Positions 58,629 through 64,000 of a stretch of DNA of 64,000 bases are shown here, in pieces (position 1 is the stretch's first letter; each line of letters opens with the position of its first letter). A model generated the notes under the pieces. It searched no databases. It was not told the origin of the DNA and saw only the letters and a program-made list of their open reading frames with translations. Position numbers and translations under genes: made by a program. Source of the stretch: an uncultured Muribaculaceae bacterium. GTDB lineage: Bacteria; Bacteroidota; Bacteroidia; Bacteroidales; Muribaculaceae. The stretch covers positions 168,390-232,389 of the forward strand of contig CAJULY010000002.1 of NCBI GenBank assembly GCA_910587185.1. Reading direction: 5' to 3'.

Positions 58629-61164
58629 TTTTTTTATCAGAACGCTACTGCTACTGCTTTTTTCGTCATTTTTTGTTCCGTTGCAGGCTGTTACACTTGT
58701 GGTTAAGGGTCAGGTCAAGGATGCGGGAACTGATGAAGCTATTCCGTTCGCTACAGTCGAAGCCGTCGGGCTAAACCGGGGTTCTCAGGCCAATGGTAAG
58801 GGCAGTTTCAGATTGACCGTCAGTCAGGAGCCTGACAGTTTGAGATTTTCCACTTTAGGCTATGAAACCCAGACTGTTTCTTTCACTGATTTCCGAAAAA
58901 ACGGGAATAAAGTGTTTCTCGCCCCGGCAGGACTTCAATTAAGTGAAATTATTGTCCGGCCGAAAAAGGAAAAGTACAGCAAAAAGAACAATCCGGCGGT
59001 TGATTTTGTGAATCGTCTCCGGAATGCCGGTCACGCGACCGATCCTAAAAACAATGACAACTATAATTACAACAAATATGAGCGCATCACCATTGCGCTC
59101 AATAATATATCACCAGAAAGCGACAAGAATCTCATTCTGAAAAAATTCGATTTCCTCAGGGAACACATAGACACGTCGGAAGTCTCCGATCGTCCGATTC
59201 TTACGATAAGCACGCGTGAAAAATCATCGGAAGTGCATTACCGAAAAGATCCACAATCCGAGAAAGAGATTGTAACCGGACTGCGGCAGGAAGGGCTTGA
59301 CGATTTCATGGATCAGTCCAACATGCAGATACTCTATGAGGATTTTTTCAAAAATATCGATCTTTATAATAATGATATTGATCTTCTTCACAACAGACTT
59401 GTAAGTCCTTTGTCTAAGATAGGTCCTGATTTTTATAAGTATTATCTGCTGGACACGGTCGAGATTGATTCAGTCAGATGCATTCAGTTGGCTTTTGTAC
59501 CTCGAAACTCGGAATCATTCGGCTTTACAGGACGTGTGTTCGTCCCGGTCGGAGATACAACGATGTTTATCAAAAAGGTCATCATGAATGTCCCCAAAGA
59601 TATAAACCTGAATTTCATAGAGGGGATCCACATAAATCAGGAATACGAAAAGGCGCCTGACGGGTCAAGGCTTCCGGTCAGAGACGACCTTGTAGCTGAA
59701 GTTGCCATAATTCCCGGCACTCAAGGCGTCTATTTCCGTCGAAGCACAGCTTATAAAGATCATAATTTCTCTCCATATAGTGATCAGGATTTATTCGGAA
59801 AGCTCGGATCAACCCTTTATAATGAAAATACATATACTCGTGATTCCGTTTTCTGGAATGACACCCGCATGATCCCTCTCACCCGAGGAGAGGGACAGAT
59901 AGCTTCGCTGACATCGGGTCTTCGGTCAAAACCTCTTTATAGAGTAGGGGAATGGTTTTTAAAAACTATGGTCCAAGGCTATATCCAGACCGGGAATCCG
60001 AGCAAGCTCGACATTGGCCCCGTCAATACTACTGTCAGCCACAATACATTGGAAGGATTCAGATTCCGTCTGGGAGGAATGACTACTGCAAATCTGAATA
60101 AAAGATTTTTCGCCAGAGGGTATGCCGCATACGGTACGAGAGACCACAAATTCAAATATAGCGGAGAACTGGAATATTCTTTCGTTGACAAACGGTATCA
60201 TGCGCGCGAATTTCCGATTCATTCATTGCGTCTGACCCATACTTACGACGTAAATATGCTTGGCCAGCATTACGCATTTACCAATGCCGACAATATGTTT
60301 CTGTCCTTCAAAAGGCATGACGATCTCCAGATCGATTATCTCCGGACCACATCTCTGAAATATACGCTTGAACTTCCCAATAATTTCTCGTTGGAGGCTT
60401 CTATTGATCATCAGAGACAAGAGTCAACGGAATACATGACTTTTGTTTTGCCTTCAGGAACTGCCTATAATCATTATAACGAGACCTCGTTTAACATTAG
60501 GCTCCGCTATGCTCCCGGAGAGAAGGTCTATCAGATGAAATCGGACAGGATAAGAATCAACGAGGAAGCGCCCGCGTTCATGCTGACGCACGTCTATGCT
60601 CCCAAAGGATTTCTGGGAAATATGTTTGAGATAAACAAAACGGAATTCAGCGTCATAAAAAGATTCTGGTTCTCCGCATTCGGCTATCTTGATGGAATTA
60701 TCAAAGGCGGTCACTTATGGAGCAGGTCACCATACCCTGATCTTCTTATTCCTAATGCCAATCTGTCATACACTATACAGCCTGAAAGTTTCGCGCTTAT
60801 GAATCCGATGGAATTCATGACTGACTCCTACGCGTCATGGGATCTGACATACTGGGCAAACGGCGCCATTTTCAATTATATTCCATATTTGAAAAAGCTT
60901 AAACTACGTGAAGTATTCTCTTTCCGCGGATTCTGGGGCCATCTTAGCAAGGATAATGATCCGCAGTTCAATAAAGAACTTTTCATGTTCCCCTCCATCA
61001 GCAATACCAGAAAAATGACGGCCAAACCTTATATGGAAGTCGGAGTGGGAATTGACAACATATTCCGCATACTGAGACTTGATTATGTCTGGCGACTCAC
61101 TTATCGCGATGGACCTGGAGTGGACAAAGGCGGTCTGAGACTTGCTCTTCATTTCACCTTCTGA
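58606..61164 (+). CDS. DUF5686 outer-membrane protein with carboxypeptidase-like domain
   Basis: From the ATG at 58606 (MKKHIKTDFF) the protein is 852 residues; an ATG at 58597 is equally open. A signal peptide ends near PLQAVT. A carboxypeptidase-regulatory-like beta-sandwich follows (VVKGQVKDAGTDEAIPFATV, LGYETQTV), then LSEIIVRPKKEKY. The long DUF5686 part includes NPAVDFVNRLRN, EDFFKNIDLYNNDIDLLHNR and KYYLLDTVEIDS. The C-terminal half is barrel-like and ends LALHFTF with a terminal Phe. Function unknown. It overlaps phoH by 23 bases. Confidence 0.9.
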   Translation: MKKHIKTDFFIRTLLLLLFSSFFVPLQAVTLVVKGQVKDAGTDEAIPFATVEAVGLNRGSQANGKGSFRLTVSQEPDSLRFSTLGYETQTVSFTDFRKNGNKVFLAPAGLQLSEIIVRPKKEKYSKKNNPAVDFVNRLRNAGHATDPKNNDNYNYNKYERITIALNNISPESDKNLILKKFDFLREHIDTSEVSDRPILTISTREKSSEVHYRKDPQSEKEIVTGLRQEGLDDFMDQSNMQILYEDFFKNIDLYNNDIDLLHNRLVSPLSKIGPDFYKYYLLDTVEIDSVRCIQLAFVPRNSESFGFTGRVFVPVGDTTMFIKKVIMNVPKDINLNFIEGIHINQEYEKAPDGSRLPVRDDLVAEVAIIPGTQGVYFRRSTAYKDHNFSPYSDQDLFGKLGSTLYNENTYTRDSVFWNDTRMIPLTRGEGQIASLTSGLRSKPLYRVGEWFLKTMVQGYIQTGNPSKLDIGPVNTTVSHNTLEGFRFRLGGMTTANLNKRFFARGYAAYGTRDHKFKYSGELEYSFVDKRYHAREFPIHSLRLTHTYDVNMLGQHYAFTNADNMFLSFKRHDDLQIDYLRTTSLKYTLELPNNFSLEASIDHQRQESTEYMTFVLPSGTAYNHYNETSFNIRLRYAPGEKVYQMKSDRIRINEEAPAFMLTHVYAPKGFLGNMFEINKTEFSVIKRFWFSAFGYLDGIIKGGHLWSRSPYPDLLIPNANLSYTIQPESFALMNPMEFMTDSYASWDLTYWANGAIFNYIPYLKKLKLREVFSFRGFWGHLSKDNDPQFNKELFMFPSISNTRKMTAKPYMEVGVGIDNIFRILRLDYVWRLTYRDGPGVDKGGLRLALHFTF

Positions 61165-61198
61165 TTCCGTTTCGGGTTATATTTACACGTATAATGGC

Positions 61199-61227
61199 TT
61201 GTATTTGCAATATTTTTATTAAATTTG
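61199..61227 (+). promoter_or_regulatory. Promoter of the murB-murA pair
   Basis: TTG at 61199-61201 and TAAATTTG at 61220-61227 (18-base spacing) form a good promoter 21 bases before the murB ATG. Confidence 0.65.
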
Positions 61228-61248
61228 TAGATAAAAGTCAAGTACTCA

Positions 61249-62286
61249 ATGATAACTGAGATTAAAGATTTCAATATTCGTCATCTGAATACTTTCCGCA
61301 TGAATGTTTCGTGTGGAAAATTCATTGAATATGACAGCCCCTCGGATATTCCTAATATCCTGACTTCGCTTCCCGACGGGAATTACTTCCATATCGGAGG
61401 TGGAAGCAATCTGCTTTTCACCGGCGACTATCCGGGAACTATATTGCATTCCCGCATTCTTGATATGGAAACTTTATCTGTTGATAGTTCAGAAGTCTTG
61501 ATCCGGGCCGGAGCGGGAATAGAGATGGACTCATTGATTGACCAGACATGTTCATCAGGCCTTTGGGGCCTTGAAAATCTTTCGGGAATTCCGGGCGAAG
61601 TCGGAGCCGCAGCGGTCCAGAATGTCGGAGCCTACGGTGTCGAGGCTAAAGATGTGATTGATACCGTGGAATGTTATGATAATGAAAAGAGGACTCTCAT
61701 CACTCTGAAGAAGGAAGATTGTGAATATGGATACCGTACGTCTCTCTTCAAACAGCCTGCGAATAAAGGCCGTTTCATCATTACGCATGTAACCTTCAGA
61801 TTGACAAAGAATCAACGGCCTGTGTTGGATTATGGACATGTCAGGTCGCATATAACAGACTTTGATTCCATATCTCCAATGATGGTCCGTTCCATAATTA
61901 TGGATATGCGTGCAGAGAAACTACCTGAAATCTCTATAGTCGGCAGTGCGGGCAGTTATTTCAAGAATCCCGTTATTTCCCGGGCAGATTATGATATTTT
62001 GCTGAAAGCGATAGAAACGAATTGCGGAACTAACACTACGCCGCCGCATTTCGATATGGAGAACGGAGTAAAGATTCCTGCTGCGTGGCTGATTGAAAAA
62101 GCCGGTCTCAAGGGATTCTCTATGGGAAATGCCGCTACATGGCATAAACAGCCACTTGTGATAGTAAACAAAAACGCCAAGGCGACACCGGAAGAAATTC
62201 TGGCACTTGAAAATTATATAATTGAGGAGGTGAACTCTAAATTTGGAGTCAGATTGACACCGGAAGTAGAACATGTGCCTAACTAA
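61249..62286 (+). CDS. murB: UDP-N-acetylenolpyruvoylglucosamine reductase
   Basis: This 345-residue FAD enzyme is of type I. FAD-binding HIGGGSNLLF lies near residue 53. GIPGEVGAAAVQNVGAYGVE near 120 and the type I YGYRTSLF loop follow. The catalytic Ser is in GSAGSYFKNPVIS near 230, and the C-terminal Glu is in FGVRLTPEVE. It reduces enolpyruvyl-UDP-GlcNAc to UDP-MurNAc. murA follows five bases after its stop. Confidence 0.97.
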   Translation: MITEIKDFNIRHLNTFRMNVSCGKFIEYDSPSDIPNILTSLPDGNYFHIGGGSNLLFTGDYPGTILHSRILDMETLSVDSSEVLIRAGAGIEMDSLIDQTCSSGLWGLENLSGIPGEVGAAAVQNVGAYGVEAKDVIDTVECYDNEKRTLITLKKEDCEYGYRTSLFKQPANKGRFIITHVTFRLTKNQRPVLDYGHVRSHITDFDSISPMMVRSIIMDMRAEKLPEISIVGSAGSYFKNPVISRADYDILLKAIETNCGTNTTPPHFDMENGVKIPAAWLIEKAGLKGFSMGNAATWHKQPLVIVNKNAKATPEEILALENYIIEEVNSKFGVRLTPEVEHVPN

Positions 62287-62291
62287 TCGAA

Positions 62292-63611
62292 ATGAGTAAA
62301 CTAATAATAGAAGGAGATCATAAGCTGACCGGTTCAATAGAACCTCAAGGCGCAAAAAATGAAGCATTGCAGGTGATATCAGCGACATTGCTGACATCGG
62401 CTCCTGTCAGTATTTCGAATATCCCCGAAATACTTGATGTCCGGAATCTGATTCTTCTCCTTGAAAAAATGGGAGTTAAAGTCACGCGTCATGCTAAAGG
62501 GGACTATACGTTTCAGGCAGATGACGTCAACATGGATTATATACGCAGCAAGGAGTTCGTGGAGAAATGCGCCCATTTCCGTGGGTCAGTTTTAGTGGTC
62601 GGACCGCTCCTTGCGCGATTCGGAGAGGCATTCTTCGCTAAACCCGGCGGTGACAAGATTGGCCGAAGAAAAATTGATACCCATATTTCCGGTTTCGAAA
62701 TTCTTGGAGCATCGATCGAATATCTGCCCGAATTCAAGGCGTTTCGTCTGGAGTCGCCGGACGGTGGGCGTCTCCATGGCAAATATATGTTGCTTGATGA
62801 AGCGTCTGTAACCGGCACTGCCAATCTTATAATGGCAGCGTCTTTGGCCGAAGGTGTGACAACCATTTATAATGCGGCTTGTGAGCCTTACGTACAGCAA
62901 TTATGCCGCATGCTTCAACAGATGGGTTCCAAAATAGAAGGACTGGGGTCTAATCTGCTGAAGATTCATGGCGTCAGCGAACTGGGAGGAGCCAATCACA
63001 GGATTTTGCCTGATATGATCGAAGTCGGCAGCTTTATAGGAATGGCGGCTATGAACCGCAGTTCCATAACCATTAAGAACGTGAGCTACGACAATCTCGG
63101 TATTATCCCTGACAGTTTCCGACGAATGGGCATAGCGCTTGAACGCCGTGGAGACGACATTTTCCTCCCTGAACAGGACTGTTTCGAAATTGAAACCGCT
63201 CTCGACGGTTCAATCCTGAATATTGCGGATGCTCCTTGGCCCGGACTGACACCGGATTTGCTCAGTGTTATGCTTGTTGTGGCCACCCAGTGCAGAGGAA
63301 GTGTGCTGATACATCAGAAAATGTTTGAGAGCCGACTGTTTTTTGTCGATCATCTGATAGATATGGGTGCTCAGATAATGCTTTGCGATCCACACCGTGC
63401 TGTGGTCATCGGTCTGGATCACCGCCTTCCTCTCAGGGCCAACAATATGTTGTCACCCGATATCAGAGCCGGCATAGCCATGCTTATTGCCGCTATGTCA
63501 GCAAAAGGCACGAGTGAAATCGGAAATATCGGACAAATTGACCGTGGCTACGAGAACATCGATGAACGTCTGCGCGCTCTTGGGGCGCAAATAACCCGTT
63601 GCAACGATTGA
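62292..63611 (+). CDS. murA: UDP-GlcNAc 1-carboxyvinyltransferase with Asp in place of active-site Cys
   Basis: The 439-residue enolpyruvyl transferase keeps Lys22 in GAKNEAL, a PDMIEVGSFIGMAAM segment, the acidic TPDLLS region and DIRAGIAMLIA. At residue 121, the position of Cys115 in E. coli MurA, it has Asp: the loop reads PGGDKIGRR instead of PGGCAIG-RP. Asp at this site is active but is not alkylated by fosfomycin in Mycobacterium and Chlamydia enzymes. It catalyses the first committed step of peptidoglycan synthesis. It forms a pair with murB. Confidence 0.96.
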   Translation: MSKLIIEGDHKLTGSIEPQGAKNEALQVISATLLTSAPVSISNIPEILDVRNLILLLEKMGVKVTRHAKGDYTFQADDVNMDYIRSKEFVEKCAHFRGSVLVVGPLLARFGEAFFAKPGGDKIGRRKIDTHISGFEILGASIEYLPEFKAFRLESPDGGRLHGKYMLLDEASVTGTANLIMAASLAEGVTTIYNAACEPYVQQLCRMLQQMGSKIEGLGSNLLKIHGVSELGGANHRILPDMIEVGSFIGMAAMNRSSITIKNVSYDNLGIIPDSFRRMGIALERRGDDIFLPEQDCFEIETALDGSILNIADAPWPGLTPDLLSVMLVVATQCRGSVLIHQKMFESRLFFVDHLIDMGAQIMLCDPHRAVVIGLDHRLPLRANNMLSPDIRAGIAMLIAAMSAKGTSEIGNIGQIDRGYENIDERLRALGAQITRCND

Positions 63612-63628
63612 CATGATAAAAAGTTGAG

Positions 63629-63666
63629 ACTCATCGACAGAATTGAACTGATGAGTTAATTCTGTC
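63629..63666 (+). repeat. Two interlocking inverted repeats between murA and the stress-protein frame
   Basis: ACTCATC (63629-63635) pairs with GATGAGT (63650-63656), and GACAGAATT (63636-63644) pairs with AATTCTGTC (63658-63666). The arms alternate A-B-A'-B', so the two stems exclude each other or make a tight pseudoknot. They lie between two convergent genes and may act as a terminator. No good T-run was seen. Confidence 0.55.
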
Positions 63667-63681
63667 AAGAATCCGAGGCTG

Positions 63682-64000
63682 TCAAATGGGAAGTGAAAGC
63701 ATTGCTATGTCTGACTGGAAAAGAAGCCGATGCGCCACTCCCGGATTGAAAAAGCGGGCAAAAACGTTTTTTCTTTTGTTTGGCACTGCTATCAGATCTA
63801 TATTATAGTCTGAAATAATACGATTGAAATCGTCATCGGCAGAATCAAGAGAGATGCTGTCAGCGTGAAATTCATGTGCCGGATAATGAGCTGCGCAATA
63901 TTCTTTCAATCGGTTAAGAGAATCCGCAATGTCTCCGGTGTATTTCTCAGGGCTGGCGCATGAGATTTAACTTTCCTTAAAAACCTTGAGTAAATAGTCA
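63682..64000 (-). pseudogene. Universal stress protein-like fragment with in-frame stop (window edge)
   Basis: The minus-strand frame ending at 63682 encodes a USP C-terminal half: SPEKYTGDIADSLNRLKEY, FNRIISDYNIDLIAVPNKRK, and VAHRLLFQSDIAMLSLPI, which resembles the phosphate-loop and last strand of USP domains. Upstream in the same frame is a TAA at 63967-63969, and beyond it the reading continues DYLLKVFKES, as expected for the preceding USP helix. There is no ATG between the stop and the conserved region (only a TTG at 63909). The simplest reading is a nonsense mutation or base-calling error in a longer gene that extends past the window. Confidence 0.5.

Noticed and set aside
1..64000. 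tRNA, rRNA, insertion sequences, prophage or CRISPR
   Set aside because: No cloverleaf-like sequences, transposase-type proteins, integrases or regular repeat-spacer arrays were seen in reading the gaps and the protein set.

Overview
The window looks like a chromosomal core segment of a Bacteroidota bacterium, order Bacteroidales; a gut Muribaculaceae/Bacteroides-type organism is the best guess, but the family is inferred. The signs are repeated promoter boxes of the form TAnnTTTG with few Shine-Dalgarno sequences, a fused FeoA-FeoB, NigD-like and DUF5686 proteins, TlpA with a DUF4369-like N-terminus, and many outer-membrane barrels. No rRNA, tRNA, insertion sequence, prophage or CRISPR array was seen, and no gene-free gap exceeds 300 bases.

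Layout, left to right. 1-2.6 kb: the N-terminal part of aroE at the window edge, then a two-gene amino-sugar salvage operon (AmgK-like kinase fused to a RapZ C-terminal domain, then a MurU-like nucleotidyltransferase). 2.7-5.7 kb: porin, Gate-domain membrane protein, rpsP. 5.9-9.4 kb (minus): FadL-like barrel, an extremely tryptophan-rich secreted protein, an HdeD-like protein. 9.5-15.3 kb: mutS2, feoAB, a dihydrouridine synthase. 15.3-22.7 kb (minus): a 1,912-residue alpha-2-macroglobulin, preceded by an ECF sigma / membrane protein / Spy-like envelope-stress operon. 22.8-31.3 kb: a glycosyltransferase, 5'-nucleotidase/DUF3108, tdk, and an operon tlpA-like, pheS, nth, tilS. 31.4-38.1 kb (plus): acyl-CoA synthetase, a RelA-type synthetase with a degenerate hydrolase domain, a lipoprotein, and a Y-family polymerase/YolD pair. 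38.2-40.3 kb: a small redox-like membrane cluster (DUF2269-like, AraC regulator, 2x4Fe-4S ferredoxin, DUF4405).

40.3-46.1 kb is the most interesting stretch. An ECF sigma factor overlaps a gene for a protein with a cytosolic N-terminus, one inner-membrane helix, a long disordered linker and a C-terminal outer-membrane barrel. A NigD-like lipoprotein gene lies just upstream on the same strand. This is the architecture of the Dma (dual membrane-spanning anti-sigma) systems tied to outer-membrane vesiculation in Bacteroides thetaiotaomicron. A long hairpin fills the predicted 5' leader of the sigma gene.

46.2-64 kb: a class III Fic protein, ppdK, rlmD, a complete RND tripartite efflux operon, a CYTH protein, phoH, a DUF5686 barrel, murB and murA. 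MurA carries Asp instead of the usual active-site Cys. At the right edge is a universal-stress-protein-like reading frame interrupted by an in-frame stop.

The strongest themes are envelope biology (peptidoglycan precursor salvage and synthesis, two ECF sigma circuits, barrels, efflux, A2M defence) and nucleic-acid maintenance (mutS2, nth, Y-family polymerase, tilS, dus, rlmD).
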